A stretch of DNA of 64,000 bases from Ursus arctos (Eukaryota; Chordata; Mammalia; Carnivora; Ursidae), in assembly GCF_023065955.2 (NCBI RefSeq), contig NW_026622963.1:7509001-7573000 (forward strand), given 5' to 3'. The translations under genes and the position numbers were made by a program. The notes under the pieces were generated by a model, which did no database searches, was not told where the DNA came from, and worked only from the letters and a program-made list of their open reading frames with translations. Shown piece by piece: positions 24,701 through 37,500 of this stretch (position 1 is the stretch's first letter; each line of letters starts with the position of its first letter).

Positions 24701-27700
24701 ATCTAATTAGAGAACTTGTCATACATTGTTCTGTTTTCCTGTTTTCTTTTTCTTAGAATATCTCATACTATCATTTAGAAACGGGATATTTCTAACTGAA
24801 GATAAAGACAATGAGAGCATTTTGGAAATTAGCAGAAAATTTAATTCTTTGGCACAGTTTAAAACAGTTCAAAGATAAAATACCTAATATGTCAAAAGAA
24901 GACCAACCTAAAATTTTCCTACCATAATGAATAGATACTAAGGAAGAACATTAGAAATCCAACTTAATTAAGGATATGCATGGAAATAAAATGCATACAT
25001 CACTCCACTTGATCAGTGATGTTTTTAGTACATATTAGACATACAGAGTCCTTATATTAATGTATTTTCCAGGACAATTCCAAAATCAAACATTTTATAT
25101 CCATACATACATTTATACTTGTCGAACTATATATTCTTATTTTGGTTGAAATATGATGATAAAGCTATATCCTTAGTCAAATATTTTGACTAAGTGCTTT
25201 ATTCAAATATAATTCCAATGTTATAATTTGTGGTTAATACAAATTCACATTATATATAGCCTTCTACCTGACCAGGTTGGTCCAAGAAAACATTTTTGGC
25301 ATTGCTCACTAAATTTTTTTTAAAATTCATGTTTATCTTCTATTACTAAAAAAATGGGGGAGGGGAAGCAAGTTTAAAGGAAAAAAAAAAAAAAGGAAGA
25401 GAGAGTACCATTTCAGTTAAAAGCAACTGGATTATTTAACATATAGCCTATTCACTAGACCAAGGATCAATCAGCAAACTATGGCCAGCACATCAAATAC
25501 AGCCCACTGCCTGTTTCTGTAAATAGTCTTACTGGAACAAAGCCCTGCCCATTTATTTACTTATTGTCTATGGCCATTTTCACTCTACAGTGGCAGAGTT
25601 AAACATATGGAATAGAAACTACAGAACCCACAACATCTAAAACATTTACTATCTGGCCCTTTACAGAAAAAAAAGTGAGGGCCCTTGCTCTAGACCTCTG
25701 AAGATACAACAGAAAATGTCTACATTAGTGCTAAATTAAATAACCTTAATTTTCCGTAATTTATGATTTGACATATACTGTTAAAGTGCCCTTTATCTGA
25801 ATCCTATTAAATTAAGGTTTAGCTTTGTTGCTGTGTTCACTGAGGTTTCCCATGTACAAACCATTATACGAGGAAGAAGCTGTGAAGGTTAGCTTTAGAT
25901 TAGCAAAGGCTATTCACTATTCCCATCAGATTTGTTTGTTGCCTATTTTTCTTATATTGCCGTAAAATTACCATTTCGGAGTCACTGTGAGAGGCCTGAC
26001 CCAGGCTGGATGCAGGCCCTAGCTCACAGTGAGAAGCTTGGTCAAGGGAGAGAAGGGGCTCAATAATGTCATCGTAATCATCTTCCTCTGTATCCCCCTC
26101 CCCATCGGCAAAAGTACCTCTAGTCAAGAAATCGGAGCGCGTCCGCGCCATTCGAGCTTTCTTTTTATGGGCCGGTCTGGCAACCTGCTTGACCAAATGA
26201 TAAAACAAATAACACAACAATGTTTTGTTTTGGTTTTTTTGGAGATGATGCCAGTGAAAGACAGAGAGCTCATGAATTTCTTGAAACATCCCTCCACCCC
26301 ACTAGTAGCATCCTTTCTACTAGAAGTGACGGAGATAACCAAAAGCAATCTATATACATTACTCTGGACAAAGGACAAAAATGGAAGCTAAATCTACACT
26401 GTTCTTCATAGCCAAGAAATCATCTTTCACTGCCATAATATGTCACCAAAGCCACTTGCATAAATTGCCTTCTTTTTAAGCAACATCTTTTTTGAAAACT
26501 TAATCTGGGATTTTAGTCAACATTCCCTCCCTGAAGTACACCTCCTTAAGTATAACAGACTTAACTCATGGCTTCTTTCGCATAAACACTTAGGAGTAAA
26601 TGCATAAATGAGGGCTCTACCTATAAGAATAATAATTTCCAAAATAGGTGCATCTATTTTGCATAAAAGATAGATAAAATCCAATACTTACCTCTCCTTG
26701 GCCCGGCCCAGTTAACTTCACAGGTTTCCAAGTTGATTCATCTTGTTTACGGAGTTGAGGATTTCCACTGTTTAAGGCTTCCTTGTTGACACTTAGGATA
26801 ATAAACAACAGGATTACAATTCAATTCCTAGCAGATATCCCATGGCAGCAGTCTTAAAGTACAGCATGAAATATAGCCTAACAAGCCAAGTCAAAGAATT
26901 CTAGCAAATTACATAAATATTTCCAGATCTTATTCAATTCCCAAAACAACATATCAATTTTTTTCTACTTACATATTACATAATTAACAGTATTATCAAG
27001 AATTGACATATGTGACTGGATTACTAGAGGTCTGTCCCTGATAATCACTGGGTATATTCCACTACGACATATGTTTAAGAATAGCAGCAGCAGAAATAGC
27101 TCAAGAAAAGGAAGGGATTTGATGATAAGGGAAAACGCTATATCCCCAAATCTTTAGAATTAGTTTTAGAAGGACCTTTTATTCTAATCATTATAAAATA
27201 CCTGATAAGTAACTATCAAATGATATAGATCCCATTACTTTGTTTTATACTGAGATGGTTCCTATTGGTTAGCAAATTTTCTTTCTGAAACCTCTCTGCT
27301 TCCATCTACTATCTTAGTTTTAAAACTTTGTTATACGGAACAAAATCAACACTAGCAGGATAACAAATTGTTATCAAGTTAATGGAGTTATGCCATACAG
27401 AAGTGTTACCTTGTGAAAACTTAATTTTGCTTGAATAACCACACAATGTGACTACTTTATCATTAAATTCTTTGTTGAAATGGATATCTGATGAAAATCT
27501 GAATAGAACCCAGAACTTTCATGGCCCCAATTACCTATATTTACTCAGTACCATGAGTCTTAAAATTTATCAACAACATATTGCTAATCTCTCCTTAGCA
27601 GAACTATAAGCTCACTGAGACTCATACCTTATCTTCTAGCATAGTGCTGGGTTTAAAGTAGACACTAACTTATAATACAAGTTGGCAGACTAATTGCTCT

Positions 27701-28541
27701 ATCATTCAAAATTTTCCATTTAATTTTTACAAATGAAGACCTAGGGTTGTAAGAGGTTATCTTGTCCTTTGCCCTATGCAACGAATCCTAAAACAAACCT
27801 AAATAGATGGCAATCTTTCCTAGCTACAGGCTTCTCAGAGATTTCCCTTTTTGACCAATGTATGATTAAATCTAGCAATCCTAGGCTCTCCTAAAAGATT
27901 CCCTTTTATTAAAATCTCTTTTGCCACAGTTGAGCCTATTGGTCTTTGCTTTGTTCTCAAAAGAGGGAAACAATTAACAGGACCTTTGACAGCACCTGAC
28001 AACCCTAGCCAACTTTAAACTCACAGCATTTTCTTTAGATTTCTCCATGATTTCCTTTTTGTTCTCCTTCATTAACCAGTTGAAGACCACTATGCACTCA
28101 TCTATGGCACAGTAAGAACACCAACCTTACTTCCTAATCATGAAACTCAACAGTGATTCCTAATCATGAAACTCAAGTTCTATTCCCAGCTATTTCTCAG
28201 TATGTGACCTTGAACAAGTCATTTCACCTCTGTGGGCCTCAGTGATCTCATCTATAATATGTGGGAACTGGACAAAATAATTGAGAAACACCAACATTTA
28301 TGATTCTATAAAATGTAACAAGATTTGAAGTATGAATGCTACGTAAGCTTTCACATAAAACAACCTAATATATAATCATTTTGAAGATAAGTAGATCTTA
28401 ATGAAGTAAAGCAAACTAGATCAAGTAGCCTTAAGACTGTTTATCTTTGAAAATGATAAAAGGAGCTTACAAGAACTCACGAGAATGATTAATGTTTTTG
28501 AAATCGATAAGTAAGCCTTCTACAGAACACATTCATGGATC

Positions 28542-28579
<38 letters not shown>

Positions 28580-31500
28580 CTCACATCACTAAACTTAATC
28601 AGAATGACAGGAAATAATGTTTTTAACACTGTGATGGGCTTATATATGCTACACAAGGTCTTTGAACTTTGGGGCAATCTCTAGGTTAATGGGCAAGTAT
28701 AGGACCTCAAACTGTCATTTAGTCCAACTGCATTTCATAATACCATACAAAAATCCCTGACGGAAAAATATCAATGATCTCTTCCTTGTACTTACAAAAG
28801 GTCTATAAAGTATGTACATAATTTTAAAGACTGAAAGATTAAAAGCTCAAGCTATGATAAGAGAGAAAAGGTTATTTTCACAGTAAATGGGAAATTTAAC
28901 TTTTTTTATCCCTAAGATATACATACCCTCTTTTTACTTAAACACTGACATTCTCCCACAAGAACTAAAAGAATCCACTATATACAAAGACTTAATACAA
29001 ATGTCTTAAATTTTATCATCTTTGTTTTTATGTTCCACCTAAAAAGGGCTTTTCTCATGGTGACCACTAGTTAAGAAAATTTAAAAGTATAAAGAACTTC
29101 CACTTATATGAGCCATCTACTTAAGTAGTCAAACTCTTAGAAAGTAGAATGGTGGTTGCCAGGAGCTTGGAGTAAGGGGAAAGGAGAGTAGCTGTTCAAT
29201 GGGTAATCAGAGTTTCTTTTGCAATATGAAAAAGTTCTAGAGATCCAGCGCACAACAATGTGTCTACAGTTAACATTTGTCCTGTACAATTAAGAATGGT
29301 TAAGATGGTAAATTGCATTCTTTTTGTGTTTTTTTACAACACAAAAAAAGTATAAAGTACTTAATGAAGACCATAAATAGGCTAATCACAGGGACAAAGT
29401 ACATTAACTTTAAAGACTGACACTAACAAGGTTGGACTTGCCACACCTGAGAGATCTAGGGCAACCAGCATTTGCTGAATGCCTGCTGTTTACAGGCACT
29501 GTACTGCCCTTCACAAATGCTTTCTCACTTAATGAGGAGGAACCAAAAAACTCTGTGCTTAGTCAAAGATTTCTATGGTATAATTATATTCAATTTCAGG
29601 TACCTGCTAGAGTCAACAATTAAGGATTTTTTTTTTACACAGAGAAAATGGCTAATTTCAGTAGCACCCATACAAATAGCTGAGGTAGATTAAGGCACCT
29701 TAACAAAATTCTCCAAAAAGTTTCCCATTTATACATAAAATAAATAAGCATTTCACTTACAGGGAAATACTCATATTATCCTTTGGCGTGAAGAAAATAA
29801 CCCTAGTAGTTCCATCTCTGGAAGGCTCATCAGATTTGTGGCGATAAGACTGAGTTGGTCTATGGTGTTCTCTTTTTGAAATACGATTATTAGAAAGTTT
29901 ACAGGCTACATTCAGTTGGGTGCACATTCTGTCTGTCTTGGATAATTCCTTGGTAGTAGCAGATTGGCATGGGCCTCCTTTCCTCTCAAAGAACAAGGTG
30001 ACAGGTCGGTCCTTCCGGGGTAGGTGAGCAGAAGGACTGTCTCTTGGACGAAGAGCTACATCTTTTACAGTTACTGATGGAGGCCCTACTACATTGGGTT
30101 CTTCCTTATTTGGGGTATTCAGAATGAGAAGAGAGGATGGCCTCTCTACTCTTTGCTCTGATGGATGGAAAGATGGTGCCAGGAAGGACTCCCCAGTTCT
30201 TGGCTTTTCAATTGTCTTGAAGGCTTTACGCTCCTTCTCTAAAATATCTGTTTGCTGACGAATCTGTTCCATCATCTCTTTTTCATTCTGTTGCTGCAAC
30301 TGCTTTTGCCTTTCTTCCTTCTCAATGTTTAGCTTTTCTAACTTCTTCAGCACAGTATTAGAAGAATCTGTATTCAAAGATGTAACAACTTGATTTTCTC
30401 CTGGGAAGTGGTACTTTCTGGATTCCCTGTTGATATCCAAAGTAAGAGTTGAAAGTGTTTCTTCACTTTCTAATAGCTTGTTTCTCTGGATACTTGTATC
30501 TAGTTGGGAACTTGTTTTCAGTGGGTCTTGTTGAGGAATATAAAAAAATGTAGGCAAACTATTTGAAATAAAGGGGTCCCTCAGCTGTGGCTTACAGGTA
30601 ATAGATTCAGAACTGCAAACCAGTTTTTCCTTCGTAGTCCCATTCTTCAAATGCACTGAGTCAGAGGGTGCCCCCTTTTCAATCAATGTATAGTTAGTCT
30701 CACTTGAGGCACTGAGGGCATTGTTCTGTGAATCAAATTTTGGACTGCTAGATATTTTAGGTGATTGAAACTGCAAGTCTCCTTCATCTAAAATTATGGA
30801 CTCCAGTTTGCTCTTTTGGCTTTCCTCACAACTCAGAAGTTCCAAGCTTCCTTGAGAGCTCTCACTGTCAGGTGTACCCTGTAGAGACTGAAGGCCTTCA
30901 GGTATCAGTTCTGTAGACCATCTACGTTCCTCCGAAGGAGACATGCCACCAAGAGAACGAACTTTCAACAATTCTAAACTAAATATAGCTTGCTCTAGTT
31001 CTCTCATTCTCCGACTTTCTCTTTTGGCCCGACCTACTTTTTTCTGGTGGAGATCCTCCAAGGACTTAGGTCTCTCTCTTACAATCACTTCTTCCTGCAA
31101 GTCTACACCACTTTGGCTTCTGGCTCTCTCCTGTCGCTTGTTTGGGGACTCTTTCAAGCAGTCCATTGAACTTTCCTGGCTAATTCGATTACTCTCTATC
31201 ACAGATTTACATTCCTCTATAGCTTTTACTCTGTTGTCAAAGGAACAATCCTCCCATTCTGAAGGGTCTGAACCCTGAATTTCCAGAGCTCCAGATGGCT
31301 CAGTATTTGCCAATCCAAGTTCTAGTTTTGTTTCTTTCAGTCTTTGTTCTTTTAAAACTTTAAATCTATATAAAAACAGGGAAAAATGGGTTAGAGATAT
31401 CTTCTAGTTACTACTGGAGAGAATACATTTTACTGAGAATTTAAGAAATAAATGGAAAGTTTCAGATTTTTCTTCTTAAGCTAACTTGGATGCACATTTC

Positions 31501-34500
31501 ATAATTACATTTCTATGAGTGAGATGATATTTTATTAAGTGCATTATTTCTAATAGGGCACTCTAGTCAAAACATAAATTAACTCAGAAGTAAAGCTCTC
31601 ATCTAAAAAATATCTTTTAAGATAAACTTTAAAATGAAATTAAAGTTTCTAAAGGTAGAAACAACTGAATACTGCCAATTTTTAAAGACTCAACCGAATG
31701 TAAAAGTTAACTCTTGGCAGTTGTAACCACAGACCATGTAGGTTTTCAATCCAATTTAATTCAATAAACATCTATTTGGCTTCTATTATAGACCACACAA
31801 TGTGGGTTAAAACAGCTAGGAGTATCACAGCCTAGTGGAGAAGACAAAACATACATAACCAATTCTAATAGAAGTTAGGCAAGTGTTAAAGCAGAGATAT
31901 AAACAAAACACTTGGGAAGAGAGAAGGAGAAATTATCATAGCAACAAAGATTACCTTTGTCTTGCTCTGAATCCTCTACATATTGATTGCAAAAGGATAA
32001 TTTTGTTCCTTTGTTCTTGATACCTCTTACTTTCCCTGTAGCCTTTCCATCTTGCCTGAATGCAGACAGCAGCCACGTGTCTCCGTCTATAATGTTCCTT
32101 CCATCTCTGCTGGATGATGATGGCTGCAGTCCGGAGCTCCAAATACCGTTGCCTCTCCCAGTGAGCGCGCCAGGAAGCCTGGAGAAGAGTGGCCGCACTA
32201 GCCATAACTAAAGCATCTTTCTGCACAGCTACATTTCTGACTTGCTTCTGATTCAGGTAATTCTTCCAGAATCGCTGTGGGGAAAAAAATAAAAACTGTT
32301 TTACTTTATACCATATTTTCACAGAAAAAAAGAATTATGATGTCACAATTAAGGATAAGAGGCTAAAGAGTTAAACTGTGCATGATTAAAGTAGGAAAAA
32401 AAAAGTTTTTCTTTTCCAGATATGCTTGGCTAAAACAACTATTTTAGAAAATATAACCTCAATGAAGTTAATTACAGAACTTAAAATAATTTAAAAATTT
32501 TTGATGCTTTATGGGGCGCCTGGGTGGCTCAGTCGTTAAGCGTCTGCCTTTGGCTCATGGCGTGATCCCAGCGTTCTGGGATCGAGCCCCACATCAGGCT
32601 TCTCCGATGGGAGCCTGCTTCTTCCTCTCCCACTCCCCCTGCTTGTGTTCCCTCTCTCGCTGGCTGTCTGTCTCTGTCAAATAAATAAATAAAATCTTTA
32701 AAAAAAAATTTTTTTTTGATGCTTTAAAAAAAAGAAAGAAATTGAGCAATTATATGCCCAGCTCTGTGCTGAACATTGTGGGATGGAGAAATAAAAATTA
32801 CAGCACGTTATTCCTGACTTCAGGATGCTTGCTATCTGTGGGCAAAACTAATACAGAACAGTTGAAATGATATAATACAGGTTATAAGCAAGGAAAAAAT
32901 TGCTTGCTCAGAACTCACTTTAAAGCTATTTGGTCACTGATCAAAATGTAGTTTCCCAAATGAAAAAAAATTTTTTTGATGCTTTAACAAATTACATTAT
33001 CTTCTCATGCTACAGTTTGCCAATATTAATGGGTTTAAGATCAAGAGGCACACATTTCAAAGATTAAGATTCTAAAGATTTTTCTTGTATAAACAAAAAA
33101 GGGCCTACGGAGGAGAACAGTCCTCATAAAAATCAATGAGGGAGAAAATAAAACAGAAAAATAAGAAATAAGATACCTATTACCCAAGATGAGTACAGAG
33201 CAACAACAGTGTATATATAACTCTCAAACATACTCAGGAAACTATCAAATAAAAATACGTCAACAAAAATTAAGGCACATAACTCTTTTGCCCCGACCAT
33301 ACCTTGTAAGACATTATAGCTATAAATTCAATTTAATTGAAATTCAATTCCATCAATATTTATCAATAGTCTATTATTATATAACTATTATAATAGGTAA
33401 TCTGTTGGGTGCTACGATCATTTCAAAAATGAATAGCAGTGGCGCTTAGGTGGCTCAGTCGGCTAAGCATCTGACTCTTGGTTTCAATTCAGGTCATGAT
33501 TTCATGGTCATGAGATGAAGTGCTGTGTCAGGCTTCACACTCAGCAGGGAATCTGCTTGACATTCTCTCTCTCCCTCTCCTGCTGCCCTTCCCCCTGTGC
33601 GTTCCCTCTCTCTCTCTCTCTCTCTCTAATAAATAAATAAATGTTTAAAAAAGATGACTAAGACACATTCTCATCTCTGAAGAAGTTTATATTCTTATTC
33701 AAATGTTTCACAGTAAAATTCTAGTTACTAAAATAAAGGCCAAATAAACTAGCAAATCTCATGTGAGGATACTTTTGCTTCCAACCTGGATAATGATGGA
33801 TGCCTGTCTCAGACGGAGGAAATGCTGCCTACACAGCAGAACCCTGAACCATCGCTGCAACAATATGATTCTGCGGAGCACCTCTTGGTGAAGCAGATCT
33901 TGTAGGTGCTGTCGTTCCTGCTCCTTCAGGAACACCTACCAAAAGGAAGAAAGACGTGGAATACAGCTTAAGAAGAAATGAGAAATTTATTTCATGAATC
34001 ATCCTTTATGTGATAAGCTTCTTTAGAGAAGAATACAATGGTAGACATGAAAAGCAGTACTGATGAATATTTCTACCCATTTATCCAAAGAAGTCATTCT
34101 CAAATTAAGAGACATTAGAATACAGAAGGGGAAATGGAAAAATGAACATGAATATAAAATTCGCAGTCTCAGAGATTGTGAAATATTATTCCCTTGGGAA
34201 ATTCACCGTCATCATGAGCCAATGTACCACTGGTAACATGTCATCTTTCCTATTTTCAAGGATGTTAGGGTGGGGGAAAAAAGTTGAAAACCACAGATCT
34301 TGAAGTTTGATGATAATATGAATAAGCCAATAATAACAGTCTTTTTGAAACCCAGTAGGCATCAAATGTTTCTTGCTACCCAAGGCTATTAATCAGTTTA
34401 TTTACTCTTTCATTCCATTAATAAATCTTTGGGGATATAGGGGAAACAAATATAACTAATATAACTTAGACATAGACCCTCTGGAAATAGGATTTGCACT

Positions 34501-37500
34501 TTACCATTAAGAGCAGGTAGACAGAAACAACTATATATATTTAAGGTGTACAATGGGTTATTTTGACATATGTAACCACTGTGAAGGAATCACCGCAAAC
34601 TAATTAACATATCCATTACCTCCCACGTCTGTCAAAAATTTAAAACTATTAAAAAAAAGAAGATAAATATTAGATACGTAAAAACGGTATCTATACTGGA
34701 AAACAGCGAACTATAAAGGCAAAAGACAGGTGTCTACCTGAGCAGAACAAGGAGTTGGAAATAATAATGTACATGGCAGTATATACAGGGGTCAACAGAA
34801 CAATTAATCTTCATAAAGAAGATATTAAATGGTGTGAAGTCATGGTATGGAGTTCTTGAAGAGAAAGATGTTTGAATTTAATAAGGAGGTTATCATGGGA
34901 TTACTATTAAGCAGGAAGCCAACATAAAAAAAGAGGTATATTAAGATGATGATTTTGATACTATGGGTAGAGTGAGTTAAACAGAACGACAAACAGACTG
35001 GAACCAGATGAAAGATCTGTTTACTGTAAGAGAAATATAAGTGGGTGCTAAGGAACAGACTAAAATGCAAGCAGTAGGAATGAAGAAAAAGGGAGAGATG
35101 TGAGAATCATTTGTGAGGAAAAAAGAAATAAAACTTTGTAAAAGGATTAAAGTGACGTGTAGGCCAAATATCATTGCAGTTTTTAGCCTAAGAACCTAGA
35201 AGAAGAATGACAGAGAAAAAGAACAGTTGATAAATGAAGGACAGTAGGGGAATCTGGGTAAGATCCCCTACTGGGTAAGTTGAAGATTACAGTAGAATAC
35301 CTGGGAAGAGATTATTTCTAGGCAGTTAAAACTATAGGCAGTACTAGAGCACTGGCCAGAAGCTCTTTGGTTAATACTGACTACATTAAGTAAAAATCTT
35401 GGCCTAAGCAATTTCCTTATGATATCTGGTACACTAACTTTTTCATAAATGTTCTCATGGACAAAGATTGCTATTATCATTTAAATATAAAAATGCACTC
35501 AAATTTGACAAGGACTATACGTATATATTATACTTACCATGGATTTTCCAACCTGATAATTATCTGAATTAAGATTTATTTTCCTGAAGAAATCCTGAAT
35601 GTTAAATCTTGATGGAACAATATTTCGGGGAAGAAGTACGTGGAAGTGGCTCACAAAATCCTACAAAATGAAAAGAAAATTGTTGTAAAATCGTAAGAAG
35701 ATTACATGTAAACACGGCCCTAAACTAGCTAATTATCCTTTTATTGATCCTTTCCTCATCTTTTAAATGGACTGAAACCACGAAATTACTTTTTTTTTTT
35801 TTAAGATTTTATTTATATTCGACAGAGATAGAGACAGCCAGCAAGAGAGGGAACACAAGAAGGGGGAGTGGGAAAGGAAGAAGCAGGCTCATAGCGGAGG
35901 AGCCCTGACGTGGGGCTCGATCCCAGAACGCCGGGATCACGCCCTGAGCCGAAGGCAGACACTTAACTGCTGTGCCACCCAGGCACCCCTACTTCTTAAT
36001 TTAAAAAATTACAAAGCAGTTAATTTATAAAATGGGGGTGGAGAGAAGATAGTGAATTCTACATATTTTGTTATCCAAGGGGAACGGAAGAAGAAAAAAG
36101 CAGAAACTAGTGATCCCTTTTGAGAAAGCTGTATTAATGACCAAATAAAAAGTTATTTAATAACTGAAATTTTTAGCAGAAAAATACGCAAAGGTGTCAG
36201 GCTATAACTGAGAATGAAGCTTTCCCTCCCAGAAATAGCAAAGAACTTGCTCAGCTGCTGAAAATCTTCAACATAATTTCTATACCCATAGCAGCAATAG
36301 CAAGCCTTGGTGGCAGCTTACTATGAAAGAAAATCTTGCTGAGATAACTTTACAGAAAACTAAATGGAATCTTTTGAACAGACAGTTCTGATTGAACTAT
36401 TTCAATTACTGGAGTAATCAGTAGAAAGAACTACTGTGTTGTAAGTAAACTTAGTATTAGCAAACATTCAGATCAAATGAGAATAGCCAGGAACTGGAAT
36501 TTTATCATAACACAAGTTTAATAAGACTGTTGCCATTCGGGGCGCCTGGGTGGCGCAGTCGTTAAGCATCTGGCTTCGGCTCAGGGCGTGATGCCAGCGA
36601 TCTGGGATGAAGCCCCACATCAGGCTTCTCCTCTAGGCTTAGGAGAAGCCTGCTTCTTCCTCTCCCACTCCCCCTGCTTGTGTTCCCTCTCTCGCTGGCT
36701 GTCTCTCTCTGTCAAATAAATAAAAAAATATTAAAAAAAAAAAAAAAAAGACTGTTGCCATTCAATAGAAGTAAGTACTCTCTACCCCTCTTCAATTCTG
36801 TATACAAAAGATGGAAAGAAAATGAAAAAACAGGAGAAATTAACAAGTGAGTCCCAAATAAAAAATAAGCAAGACACAGGAATAACTTACTTAAGTGTAT
36901 ATACATTTAAATATCACTATAAAAGCACAACCTGGAAAGAATATTTGCAGCTGTATCCGGATTGGCGAATTCGAACTGTCTCCAGCATCCCAGTATACCG
37001 AAGCTGTCGAAGTACCAAGGCATCGTTGAATCTTAACGGCAGCTAAAACAAAGCAAATGGAAAAAAGATTAATCCAGACTAAGAAATCTACAAATTAATG
37101 TTTCTCTTGTAAGTATGTTTAACTTTTGAATATCCAAAAATTGACTGGAGATTTTCTGGTTAAGACACAGCAGAGGCGACAGGAAATCTTACCTCCCCAG
37201 CTGGTAGCTTCAGAAAAGTTCTAATTGCCTGACACTAGGGAAAAAGGAGAAACCAAGCTTCCAGGCTTCTGTAGTTGCAGAGGGAGAGATCCTTCAAAGC
37301 TAAAAAGAAATGTAGTTGTCCACAGGAGGAGGCCACATAGTCTAGCCACTACAGAAATCTATAACCTACTTATATATAATCAAGAGGGTCTGTATTTTTG
37401 TTTTTAATTAAGATTTTCTTTATAATCTCACTCAGAAACCACCTACCCCACTCTACCAGTTGCCTTGGTTTACTGAGAGCTGACAGATTCTTCTTTCAAT

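Noticed and set aside
30943..31278. 111-codon plus-strand open frame
   Set aside because: It is a shadow of the large MYO9A exon on the other strand.
29757..31313. 518-codon open frame as an intronless gene starting at 31313
   Set aside because: The start codon there is TTG. The frame continues upstream to a splice acceptor at 31366-31367 and ends two bases into the donor, so it is an internal MYO9A exon.
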